Shown in pieces: positions 36,358-46,329 of a stretch of DNA of 64,000 nucleotides (within the stretch, counting starts at the first letter, position 1; each line of letters begins with the position of its first letter). The stretch covers positions 5,208,001-5,272,000 of the forward strand of contig OW121857.1 of assembly GCA_933228895.1 (NCBI GenBank), read 5' to 3'. The position numbers and the translations under genes are program-made. The stretch is from Platycnemis pennipes. Taxonomy: Eukaryota > Arthropoda > Insecta > Odonata > Platycnemididae. The notes under the pieces are model-generated. The model was not told where the DNA came from. It made no database searches and saw only the letters and a list, made by a program, of their open reading frames with translations.

Positions 36358-37265
36358 ACATCTACATCTACACGATACCCTGCAAGCCCCGGGAGGGTGT
36401 ATGGCAGAGGGTGAAGATCACCAAGCATGCACTACTAACATGCAAACTAGCAGCTATATTGTCTCATGTAACTTGATTAATAGTATCTATAGTATTTAAG
36501 GGATTAATACATGTACTACAGACTACTCTAAAATATTTCAACTACCTATCCCTTTGCTATGCTGCCTATTCTGTTCTCTTATAGTACGGGAGAAAAATGC
36601 CATTTTGAATCTATCGGTACGACAATCTATCTCTTTAATCTTATTTATCTAGTCGAATCTAGCATAATACGCTGGTGTTTTTAATATGTGCCTAACATCT
36701 TCAGTAAAGCTATCCGATTGAAGTTTCTCTAATAGATTCAATCTGTACTTAAACCTACGCTCTGATAATGATTCCCACCCTAATTCTTTTATTATTTCTG
36801 AAACACTACTCAACCTATCGTAACACCTTTTTAACGAACCTAGCTGCTCTATGCTGCACACTGTCTAGTTCTCTCATCAAACCTAATTCATTAGGATCCC
36901 ATACACTGGCTGCATATTCAAGATGGGGCCTAACTATTGAAAAGTGACATCGCTCTTTTGTCTTCTCATCACATTTCCCGGGTACTCTTTTTATAAATCC
37001 TAGCTTTCTCTTCGCCCGGCTGCATATTTCCCGGATATGTCTTCCCCACGATAAATCTTTAGTGATTGTTACACCTAAATATCTTATGGTTTCAACGTTT
37101 TCGATCTTCCTGCTACTAATATTATAGGTACGCTCTATCGAATTATTCCTCCTCCAAAAATAGATAGCTACAAACTTTTTAAGGTTAAGTTCTAACTGCC
37201 ATTTATTGCACCACTCTTGAATTGCATCTAAATCCTTGCTAAGCGATTTCCTGTCCTCTTCTTTT
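36358..37265 (-). pseudogene. LINE-B (CR1-like) 3' copy, 0.9 kb
   Basis: Tail acatctacatctacacgata with ccctgcaagcc lies at the low-coordinate end. Minus-strand pieces include LGWESLSERRFKYRLNLLEK, SDSFTEDVRHILKTPAYYAR, HLEYAASVWDPNELGL and SWGRHIREIC. It is the second subfamily in the window, distinguished by CACGATACCCTGC instead of CATAATACCCTGC. It is 5'-truncated with stops and frameshifts, and lies in the SLC9B intron. Confidence 0.8.
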
Positions 37266-39642
37266 GATATCGTTTGAAATATTGATATTATAACATCACT
37301 TAATAATTATTGAAAATTATCACAAAATATTTATGTATTGATGATACATTGGCAAGTCATTTCTCTATAAATGCATTAAAACCATACTGGACAGCGGGTG
37401 ATACAATATGGCATCACTATGATCTTATATTTTGGAAAATAAATGAATTGTAAATGAAAATGAACTTATAATGTTTCTTTAAACTGCATTCTAAAGAATA
37501 GTTCAACAAGTTCAAAAAAGTATCATTTGATGAGTATGTGATAAGGAAAGTGAACGTTATACTAGAAGTAATAAAGTTTTAGTATCGTATCAGCAAATCT
37601 TGATTGATGGAAATATTATCCACACACCTGATAGAAAGTTGATTTTTCTACAATAAATTTACTTCTTTTCTGGAAATACTATTGTTGCTATTTTTCTGCA
37701 TATATTAAAAATCCAGGATTAGAAAAGGAATGATATTCAGAATCCAGTATCTGAAACTAAGGATCCGAAACCAAGGCAAGTATCCAGTTCTGGATCTGAA
37801 AAAAACCTCGATCCGTCCATCACTAATTTATATGGAAAATTATTTCATTCATCCTAATCTTTTCCCGAGATTATTTCAGAGGACAACAGATGCTGTTGAA
37901 ATAGTTGAATAACACACAAAGGTATATCAATAAATTATACAAGAAACCCAGGAAGTGTTTAGTGCAGTATGGGAAATTAGTTACTTTGAAGGACAAGGGT
38001 GATGTCACAATGCTAACTACTAAACATTCAGACCAAATGCATCCCGCAAGTGGAAACACTGGGTTAGGATTTGTAAATAAACTTGTTTAATAGAGTACAA
38101 TGAATATATGGAAGGTGTAAACTTGACAGATTAACTTTTGGAATCGTTCTTGCTAGAAAGGAAAAGGACAAAAGTGCGGTACAGAAAATTATTTCGCCCC
38201 TTAATAAATGTAGCTGTTTTAAATTGTTACATTCTATACTGCAAGGCAGGTCATCTGCTGTGTTCAGATTTAGTTTAGTAAGCAAAATTGTAGCCAATTA
38301 TCATGGACAGAATGTAGAGAAGTGCAAATGACAGCCCTCGGATACCAATGCGGAATGTATGCATTTTTGCATGAGGTCAGCATATTCTCGAAGAAAAATT
38401 CCAAAAACAAATCCTTTAAGGGTGGAAGAAGAAAGTTCTGGTGTGTACAAGAAACAAAAGAGGAAAGATACTAGATGCAAGTGTATAAAACTGCCCAGTG
38501 GCACCGTCACTCTGCATAGACTCTTCTTTTGAGCAATACCGCACACAAAACACGGTTATCACCCATGAGCGTGTCGTGCTAAATTTAAAGTGTGAGCATT
38601 GAGAAAAATGGAAAGTCAATGGGTTAAGCTACTGACCACTCTCAAAGTGTGTTCTTTCACTACTATCGCTAGAATATCAACTTTTTGGCTCAGAATGAGA
38701 AGAAAATTTGGATATATGCACAGAAAGAGTATAGTTTCAATTAGCATAATATTAATTTGCTGCTGAATCAACTAATAAATTACAAAGACAGTAGAACAAA
38801 AATTCGCTTCAATGTTGGTTGCTGTAACTATATCATAGATGATATGTTTTTATCGTTGTATCTCACGTACCACAAAGAAGCTTCTTGCAACTTCAGGGTG
38901 AACCCATGGTGAAGAAGTATTGCATTAGAGAATGTTCACTGACTGAATGGAGAACCTGTTGTGGCTTAACTTCTGTGCACAGAAACACAGGGTGCCAGAA
39001 CTGTCTCTCCCCTAAGCATGGGAGTTAAAATGATGAATTTTACTCTTGCTGGATGAAATCAATGTCAATTTGGTGCTCAGAGGAAAAACTCCTTGGCGAT
39101 TCAATTTGAAAGGCCACTGACAGAAGTGCTTCGCTGAAAATACATCCGACTCCTTTGATCCCAAGTTGAATTGCTGACTTCATTGCATGAGCAAGGGTGG
39201 GTCTTAGAGAGAGGAGTGAAAAAAATTAGTGAAAATCTTGGTTCTCAGAGGGACCAATATATTGGAAGACATAAAACTATTCATGCAAATAAAGCAATGA
39301 GCGCATAGGCTCAAAAAGAATAGGTCTCTGTCACTAACACTGATTTTGCAAGGAAACAATTTCCTGGGAGCCCTTGCTCTAAGTGTCTGGGGTCCTTAGT
39401 GAAAACAAATCATGCAAGAAGTGGAGTTCCAGTAACCATCGCACGAGAGCATATCTAGGTACTTGATGGTGAGCGTCTTCAAGAAAGTCTTAGTGCGAGA
39501 GACCACGTTCGATCTTCAATAGAGCACTGCTTCATATTCACGTCTTCAAACCACACCCACTGTGTGAATGCTTTGCCTTGATCACTTCCTATCTGATGAA
39601 CGGAATACTATACTGGATACAAGCAAAAAAAAGAATTTCAAT
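37266..39642 (-). other. SLC9B intron segment, nothing recognised
   Basis: 2.4 kb of AT-rich sequence with no recognisable exon, RNA gene or known repeat. Confidence 0.5.
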
Positions 39643-40085
39643 AAGAAATTAATCTTCTATTCACTCATAAATCAAAAATTAAAATAAGCAAAAGGTGACG
39701 CCCACCGAAAAAGCTGATTTCATTGAAGTCATTTTCCTCCCATCCTTGACTGCTTTTAGGGGAAGGGAAGGGAGTGGAGGGGAGTTCGCGTAAGGTCTGC
39801 CCGCACAGATCCTGTCGCAATCGCTCCGATTGGCAGAGCCAGCTGTGTCACCACCTTTGCGATAAGGCAAGGTAGCTTCGCGGGCTCAGTTGTGATTGGA
39901 CGAAGTCGATATACGTCAGAGGTTGCACCACGCCCACTTTTCCGAAAGGGTTAAAAACATAAGATTTTCGCCGCTTATAACTCGAGAAATTATCGATGGG
40001 TCAAAAAACGGAAAAATACGGGTCTTTTTATTTTACAAACTCTATCATATTCGGCAATAAAAATAATATGGTAAACGACCCCATT
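39643..40085 (-). repeat. Repeat A, copy 3 (reverse orientation)
   Basis: It shares the gcaaaaggtgacgcccacc, ccttgactgctttta, GATTGG and cacgcccacttttccgaaa blocks with the other copies and retains the gtaaacgaccccatt terminus (40072-40085). The CRE-like octamer is mutated to TGAAGTCA here. The outer ~70 bp of the other end are missing. Confidence 0.7.
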
Positions 40086-40660
40086 GTGTCCATCCCACTG
40101 CTCTCGTAGAAATTCGACCTTTTAGTTGTTTCTCTGCTTCTGCTCGTCTTGCAAGGTCACTTCACCTCCCTTGCTCATGCGTGCTTTATACTTTTCGCTC
40201 ACCCAGTGGATTGGTCGCTTCCCTCATCACGCACAGAGGTCACACCAGTCCCTATCCCTTCTAAGTCACACAGCCGTACATACCTCCTGCTACGCCTCAA
40301 TAGGTAATAATATTTACTTTCGTAAATGATCTTGCATTGCATGTTAATTTGTTTAGAGTTAAATGTTTACAAAGTTAAAACCTCACTCATTAAATGAAAG
40401 GCCTTATGGACTGTGCAAAGTTCATTGTTATTACTTAAAAGTGGCCAATTGAGTGTGAGATGCCTGGGATATCTGACGAAGGTTTTTGTGGCATTCTGAT
40501 CAAATCGACAGGTTTGAGTCTTCCAGGAGTCTTCCATGTAGATATCTTAGATGGTGACATTTTGCCCACTATGCTGCAGAGGTGTTCTCAGGCTAGGCTT
40601 AAGTCAACATTGCTTCAAATTAATTAATTAAGCAGAAAATTATGATTGATTGAGCGTCAA

Positions 40661-40771
40661 ATTATATTTTCCGATTATCGGAAAAAAATCGGAATCTCGG
40701 AAAAATTATATTTTCCGATTCTCGGAAAAGATCGCAATCTCGGAAATATTATATTTTCCGATTTTTCCGGA
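40661..40771 (+). repeat. Tandem, palindrome-rich array (~2.5 units of ~45 bp)
   Basis: Units read attatattttccgatt, then (a/c)tcggaaaa..atcg(g/c)aatctcgg. Each unit holds self-complementary TTTTCCGATTATCGGAAAA-like cores. The array abuts the 5' leader of the RTE element and seems to lie inside its target-site duplication, so it is probably the element's 5' end. Confidence 0.65.
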
Positions 40772-41117
40772 ACGAGACAACATGGACTTCGGCTCCTACC
40801 CTAAAACACCTCAATACCCCAATGGTGAAAGGCAGCAGTTTCACCATGAGGCCCTGATGGCTCAGATCAAGTGGATCGGTCCGGCATTAGATGCCATAGC
40901 TGCAGACAGGAGAGTGTAGTTCACGGAATCGGCTGCAGTACTGCGATGTGGAAGGCAACGGGAAACCACCACGTTATTCCCTCTAGAAGAAGCAGCCTTG
41001 CATTAAACATGACGTGATGGCATTCCTCCCGGTAAAATATTCCGGAGGTAAAATAGTTCCCCAGTCGGATCTCCGGGTGGGGACAACTGGGAGGGGAACA
41101 TCAGTCAAGAGAGACAA

Positions 41118-41654
41118 ATGCAGAAATGGGACGTAAGATCACTAGGAATGTGTGGGAAGTTGGAGAACGTTAAGATGGAGATGGACAGACTGGGGATAGA
41201 CATCATGGGAATGAGCGAAATAAAGTGGGCTGGGACTAAGGACTTCTGGAGCGACGATTACAGGGTGATTTACTCAGGAGATGACCAGAAGATAGCGGGA
41301 GTGGGATTCGTACCGAAGAAAGACTGGCGAAGAAGATTGAAGTCCTACTGGCAATATAACAAAAGGATTCTGATGATCAAGTTAGAAGGAGAACATACGG
41401 ACACACTGATAGTGCAGGTGTACTTGCCGACGTCGAGCCACTCTGAAGAAATGTATGAGCAACTGGAAGAGGTCCTAGACACAGTAAAAGGAAAGGAAAA
41501 CCTAATAGTTATGGGAGATTGGAATGCAGCGGTCGGAGCGGGAGGCAGAGAGCAGAATGGAGGGAGAGAGGGGAGGGCCGAGAAGGAAGTAGCGTGGGTG
41601 AGTTGGTTTGGGAAAAAGAAATGCCACGGGAGAATGGCTGGTAGAGTTCTGTAA
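41118..41654 (+). pseudogene. RTE endonuclease domain (copy 1)
   Basis: It reads WDVRSLGMCGKLENVKMEMD, then LGIDIMGMSEIKWAGT, and VMGDWNAAVG near residue 135. These are the N-, SE-.KW and GD(F/W)NA motifs of APE-type endonucleases in RTE-clade LINEs, which nick the target DNA for target-primed reverse transcription. The GDWNA catalytic Asp/Asn are present. The frame is lost at about 41640. Confidence 0.8.
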
Positions 41655-41836
41655 AGAAAAGAACATGGTAATATCAAACAACCTCTTCGAGCAACATCGG
41701 CGACGAAGATATACATGGAAGATGCCAAGGGACAGAGGAAGATACCAAGCACCCAAACCACTGGAAGCTGACATAAGGTAAGGAGAAATCAGGGAGGATG
41801 AAGATGAATGGGGGCCCGAGATACTGAGAAGCGAGT

Positions 41837-42855
41837 TTGACAGCCGTGAAAGACCTAAGGGAGAACAAGGCACCAGAAGGGGACAAAATAAATGGAGAAA
41901 TCATCAAGGAACTCGGGGTCAAAGCAAAAGATACCCTCTTTAGAATAATCAAAGATAGCTATGACAGTTTTAGACTACCAGAGGACTCCCAGAAGAGTGA
42001 AATGATCGCAATCCCGAAGAAGCCAAGGACAGAGAAATGCGAAGAGCACCGAACATTGAGCATGGTGTCATACACATCGAAAATACTTACTTGGATAATT
42101 AACAGGAGAATGGAAGGAAATGTCGAAGGGAATCTTTCGGAAAATCAATTCGGATTCAGGAAAAACCGAGGAGCTGGGGAGGAAATACTCAGCTTAAGGG
42201 TACTGGCCGAGAAAATGATACACGTAAACAAGCCGTTGCATGTGGCATTCGTGGACTTAGAAAAGGCCTTTGACAACGTCGAATGGAACAATATGTTCAA
42301 GATACTGGAAGCAGTTGGAATAGACTACAAGGATAGAAGAATAATCTATAGTCTCTACAATAACCAGGTCACCAAATGCGAATGAAAGACGGAAGGAAGA
42401 TAGAAGCCAAAATAAACAATGGAGTCAAACAAAGATGCAACATCTCCCCAGCATTATTCAACACATACCTAGAAGAAGCAATAAGAGACGCAGAGAAAAT
42501 TGGTATCAAGGGCGTCAAGGTGAATGGCGAAGAAATAAACATTCTAAGGTTCGATGGTGACATCGCAATTGTAGCAGAAAGTCGAGAGAACCTGCAAGCA
42601 TCCCTGACCACAGTGGACCAAGGACTTCAAGAATATAATGTGAGCATCTACAAGAAGAAAACGAAAATCCTAGAGTGCGAAAGAGAGAAGCTCAGGGCAA
42701 ATATCACAATTCGAGGAGAGAAACTGGAACAAGTGGAGAACTTCACCTATCTCAGCAGCACTATAACTTGGGACGGAAGAAGCATGACGGACATCAAGCG
42801 AAGGACAGCACAAGCTAAGGAGGCTTTTATGAAGAAGAGACAACTACTGTGCTGA
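41837..42855 (+). pseudogene. RTE reverse transcriptase domain (copy 1, two frames)
   Basis: The first frame reads LRENKAPEGDKINGEIIKEL ... EEHRTLSMVSYTSKILTWII ... ENQFGFRKNRGAGEEILSLR ... FVDLEKAFDNVEW. After a one-base shift near 42380 it continues NNGVKQRCNISPALFNTYLE ... FDGDIAIVAE. These are RT blocks 1-7 in order. The Gly-Cys of the VKQGC motif is RC here and the aspartate pair is FDGD, both loss-of-function changes. Confidence 0.8.
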
Positions 42856-43316
42856 AAGAACCAACGGCTGCAAATAAGGAAGAACTTCATCAAAACATTC
42901 GTATGGAGCGTGGCACTTGGATCAGAGACGTGGAACATCGGGAAAGCAGACCAACGAAGAGTAGAAGCCTTCGAAACATGGTGCTGGAGGAGAATGTTGA
43001 AGATTAAATGGACAGATAAAGTGAGGAACGAAGAGGTGTACAGAAGAGCAGATGAAGAAAGGTCAATGTGGAAAACCCTACGGCAAAGAAGAACCAGATG
43101 GATTGGACATACCTTGAGGCACAATGAATTAGTTAGAAATATAATAGAAGGGAAGGTCCCGCGATGAAGACCAAGGGACAATTTTATAGGGCAAATAAAG
43201 AAGGACGTGAAAGAGAAAACATATCAGGGCGTGAGGGAATTAACGCTGAGTAGGGCAGAATGGAGGGGTGCAGTAAACCAATCCTAGGATTGAAATACTG
43301 ATGATAGTGATGATGA
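42856..43316 (+). pseudogene. RTE C-terminal domain and 3' end (copy 1)
   Basis: It reads ALGSETWNIGKADQRRVEAF, then WCWRRMLKIKWTDKVRNEEV and RRTRWIGHTLRHNELVRNII, a stop, and a 3' tail of TGATGA units. The SETW, WRRMLKI and WIGH.LRH motifs define the region after RT in this LINE type. Confidence 0.8.
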
Positions 43317-43656
43317 AGCGTGAAATCAATTGCATCAGCCTGACCTGAGGACGCGTACAGCACAGTGAGTAAAACATTGCCTTTGTAACTGATATTGGTT
43401 TTGTTTGTTTGGGAGATGTTGGTGGGTTGCTGGGGGAGTGAAGCGGGCGGATTGTTGGGTTGTTGATGGTTTGGAGAGAGGAAGAATAAAGGAGAGTCTG
43501 ATAAGCAGCTTTTTCTTTATTGAAATTAGTGTTCTCACGCAATATTTTCCCGACGTTACACCTTCTAAAATGTCGACACGGAAGGATGTCCATGAGATCG
43601 TCTTCATTTTGGTTTGTTCGTTCCAAGTGGCGCCTCTCCGTATTGCAGGGACATAC

Positions 43657-43840
43657 CTCAGGTTGCTCACGACTCCCACGTAGGTTCCCGTGATGTGCAC
43701 CAAGCCGATGTTTTGAAATATCACTCCCACGAGCAGCATGCCGAGCAGTGAGGGCATGTGCACCAGAGAGACGAGCCACCCTCCCAGCTTGGCCGTGATG
43801 CACAGCAGCGCGAGTGAGAAGAGCTGTCCGCTCGGAGGGG
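43657..43840 (-). CDS. SLC9B: SLC9B antiporter, first exon seen in the window
   Basis: The acceptor is ttttttccag|CC (phase 1) and the donor AACCTGAG|gtatgt (phase 2). It encodes PPSGQLFSLALLCITAKLGG, then WLVSLVHMPSLLGMLLVGVI and FQNIGLVHITGTYVGVVSNL. G..FSL....I.AK.GG.LV and P.L(L/I)GML..G(V/I)..QN(I/V)G are hallmarks of the first helices of animal NHA transporters. A phase-1 exon carrying the N-terminus should precede it at higher coordinates but is not visible. Confidence 0.92.
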
Positions 43841-44625
43841 CTGGAAAAAAGAAGAGACAGATAGAGATCAGATTCAGGCGGTAAAACATGTCGTGTTTCA
43901 GGTGTTTGAGTGCATTTTTATTCATTTTTGGCATTACATCCACCAGAGCGTAGTGCAGGTCGCTCCACTGTATGATTCTAAACATTTCTGAGACTAATTA
44001 ATTGATTCCCTCTCCAATGACCATAGTCCCCTGTTCATGACACCTCTCCCATTTCTCCTCTGACAAACAAGCAGAATTATTTGTATCCCAAAAAATTTGA
44101 AACATCTCTTTTCAGAGTACCTCCACCACTAGTCATGTGATTCTAATGCATTTTGCACTTTTCTCACTTGTTCTTTGGCCGTTATCTAAACTTAATAACC
44201 CATCTCTTACAATTAGAGTTCCTGAAGCATGACTTACAGAATTCAACCATTGGTGATTGCATGCAGTGAAATAAAGACCCTCAGCAAAAGGAAAAGATCC
44301 AAGTAGATTCCTTTCAATTCTGACATCAAATAGGAGTACTCCACTTTATGATTCTAAACATTTGAACTCTGTTTTCTGGGAAAATTAATGTCATGCACAG
44401 TTCTCTGCATGAGTGAAGCTTTTTTTGGTCTTTCACCCGAGGCCCACTCATGATTCTTGATAGTGTTAAGAAATGCACGGTAGACTTATGTATCTTCTTC
44501 AATTTGTGCAAAAAAGGAGTATGGGTTGGTGTAATTATCTTTACTTTATAAGATAGAGGAACTTTAGTTTTAGTGCTGAAAACATTAAAAAAATGACATG
44601 AATTTCACCATTCGGATCTATCTCC
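43841..44625 (-). other. SLC9B upstream intron, nothing recognised
   Basis: No exon candidate is seen. A short direct duplication, ccact(g/t)tatgattctaaacat, occurs at about 43966 and 44341. Confidence 0.45.
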
Positions 44626-44759
44626 TTAAAAACATCCGTTTTTCGCCACTTGTAAGTTGAGAACTATTTGACGGTTCGAAAAACGGAAAAATACGGGTCT
44701 TTTTACTTTACAAAATCGTATCTGATTCGGCAATAAAAAATGTGGTAAACGACCCCATT
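44626..44759 (-). repeat. Repeat A, copy 4 (truncated, reverse orientation)
   Basis: Only the terminal ~130 bp is present: tttttcgccact, then aaacggaaaaatacgggtct, then gtaaacgaccccatt at the end (44759). Confidence 0.65.
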
Positions 44760-44819
44760 GTTGGCGCACTACGTTTTTTCCTCTTGTTAAGTAGTACGTA
44801 TCTCGAGAGATGCAGGCCC

Positions 44820-45180
44820 ACAGCATCCGCCGTTGCTTAGGAATCTGTTGACGAGTGCGGGGAGCGATGGACGGGTGTGTGGAGGTGGTGCCGTGGCCGC
44901 CTTCTTCGTGCCTCCATTCCTTCCGTTTCCACGACGTTTCGCAGCGTGGGTTCGGGTCGTCCATATTAAGAGCCGGGATCGCTGGAAGGGAGCCATCTCC
45001 GAAGAAAATGGGAGCGCTAGCAGGCGACTTGCGGGAAAGCCAGCCGGAGGAAGGCATTTTTTTTTTTTTTCCTTAATTCCCTTAACGAGCGAGGTCAGTT
45101 GGTCTCGCTCTCTTCTCGCCGTGTTGTATACGTAAATCGCTCGTAAGTCGTCGGGAGATTCCTTCGTTCGAAAAAAAAGG
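44820..45180. other. GC/CpG-rich patch
   Basis: It is markedly richer in G+C and CpG than its surroundings, with several open frames on both strands and none matching a family. It might be a promoter or 5' UTR exon (possibly of the SLC9B gene, whose 5' end is unaccounted for) or a captured piece of coding DNA. Nothing decides this. Confidence 0.3.
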
Positions 45181-45443
45181 ACGCAATTACCAGGTGTTAA
45201 CCAGTGCTTGCTCGGCAGTGTCGAGCTGACGTGAATCGGAATGATTCCGAGTCCATTATAATTTTGGCCCATTTTTAAGAGTGATATTCTGACATGGAGA
45301 CGTTTCTTATCTGTTTTAATATTAATTGATATTAGGTTGATCCAAAGAAACGGAAAATTTTCAGTTTTGTCATTCATTTTAAGCGTGTTTCCTTCGCGTT
45401 CATTTGCGATTCAGTAGGGTGTATGTGATTCTGTAATGGAGGT

Positions 45444-46052
45444 TCATCTATCTACATGTACACGATACCCTGCAAGCCACCGCGAGGGTGTGTGGCATGG
45501 GCTGAAGATCACCAACCATGCACTACTAACATGCAAACAAGCAACTACAGGGTCTCATGCAACTAGATTGTTAGTATCTATAGTATTTAAGGGATTAATA
45601 CATGCATCATGCGCTACAGACTACTCTAAAATATTCCCCCTACCTATCCTTTGCTATGCTGCCTATTCTGTTCTCTTAAAGTAGAGGGGGAAAATGCCAT
45701 TTTGAGTCTATCAGTACGACAATCTATATCTCTAATCTTATTTATCTGGTCGAATCTAGCATAATACGCTGGTGTTTTTAATATGTGCCTAACATCTTCA
45801 GTAAAGCTATCCGATTGAAATTTCTCCAATAGATTTAATCTGTACTTTAACCTACGCTCTGATAACGATTCCCACCCTAATTTTTGTATTAATTCTGAAA
45901 CACTAATCAAGCTATCGTAACACCTTTCAACGAATCTAGCTGCTCTACGCTGCACACTGTCTAGTTCTGTGTTCAAACCTAATTCATTCGGATCCCATAC
46001 ACTGGCTGCATACTCAAGGTGGGGCCTAACTAGTGAAAAGTAACGTACTGGA
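45444..46052 (-). pseudogene. LINE-B (CR1-like) 3' copy, 0.6 kb
   Basis: Its minus-strand frame is open for a long stretch: SLVRPHLEYAASVWDPNELG, VQRRAARFVERCYDSLISVS, LGWESLSERRLKYRLNLLEK, TPAYYARFDQINKIRDIDCR. The 3' tail (tacatgtacacgataccctg) is at the low end. It is 5'-truncated near 46052, and is the best-preserved LINE-B C-terminus in the window. Confidence 0.82.
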
Positions 46053-46329
46053 AGCTGGAAGTATAAGAAGTACATAATTGTACCTCCAGTACTAGTCAGA
46101 ACCTGTACTATCCGGAAGGAACTTCGATTCAATTACAATGTACCGTTTGGCCGATGTCCAAAGTAAGTAGTCCAGAACTTAAGGGTGATGTGATGCCATA
46201 AAGTCCAATGTGTAATGTTTCAGCTTTCAGAAACAGTACCTCAGCTTAGTGATCCCTCCGCAGATACAACACAGCTCCAATTTGATTTGTCATAGTTTTA
46301 CTAAGTGTGCGACCAGTGATGACAGGTTC

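Larger units (their letters stand above)
40663..43316 (+). mobile_element. RTE-like LINE, nearly full length but inactive (copy 1)
   Basis: A 5' leader (tandem array, then a segment with aaggcaacgggaaaccacca) is followed by an APE endonuclease, reverse transcriptase and C-terminal domain, ending in tgatgatagtgatgatga. A 10-bp near-duplication flanks it: AGCGTCAAAT (40653) and AGCGTGAAAT (43317). Relative to copy 2, a segment between endonuclease and RT (around 41775-41790) is deleted. Frameshifts lie near 41640 and 42380. The RT catalytic box is FDGD (42550-42561) where FADD/YADD is expected, so it cannot be active. Confidence 0.8.
20492..43840 (-). other. SLC9B: SLC9B/NHA-type Na+/H+ antiporter gene (partial, 9 exons seen)
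   Basis: Nine minus-strand exons join in frame into about 578 residues plus a stop. The protein is a CPA2-family electroneutral or electrogenic cation/proton antiporter, related to animal NHA1/NHA2 (SLC9B1/2) and expected in plasma or organelle membranes. Exon order is 43840-43657, 36136-35954, 34338-34163, 33079-32973, 31078-30914, 30567-30424, 26836-26735, 26638-26371, 20898-20492. Every donor is GT and every acceptor AG, and the phases match at all eight junctions. About ten to eleven hydrophobic segments are covered. Missing are the N-terminal cytosolic part and probably one helix, expected beyond 43840; I found no matching exon up to 64000. The introns are full of transposons. The gene ends toward the opsin (convergent pair). 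Confidence 0.9.

Noticed and set aside
41345..43181. Several minus-strand frames of 90-144 codons
   Set aside because: They are antisense shadows of the RTE endonuclease, RT and C-terminal frames, whose motifs read clearly on the plus strand.
40663..43316. An active, complete retrotransposon
   Set aside because: Frameshifts, a linker deletion and a mutated catalytic box exclude activity.
44787..45377. A 196-codon minus-strand frame as a possible SLC9B first exon
   Set aside because: It has no transmembrane segment or NHA-like motif, and no donor in the required phase gives a plausible join to 43840. CpG richness alone explains its length.
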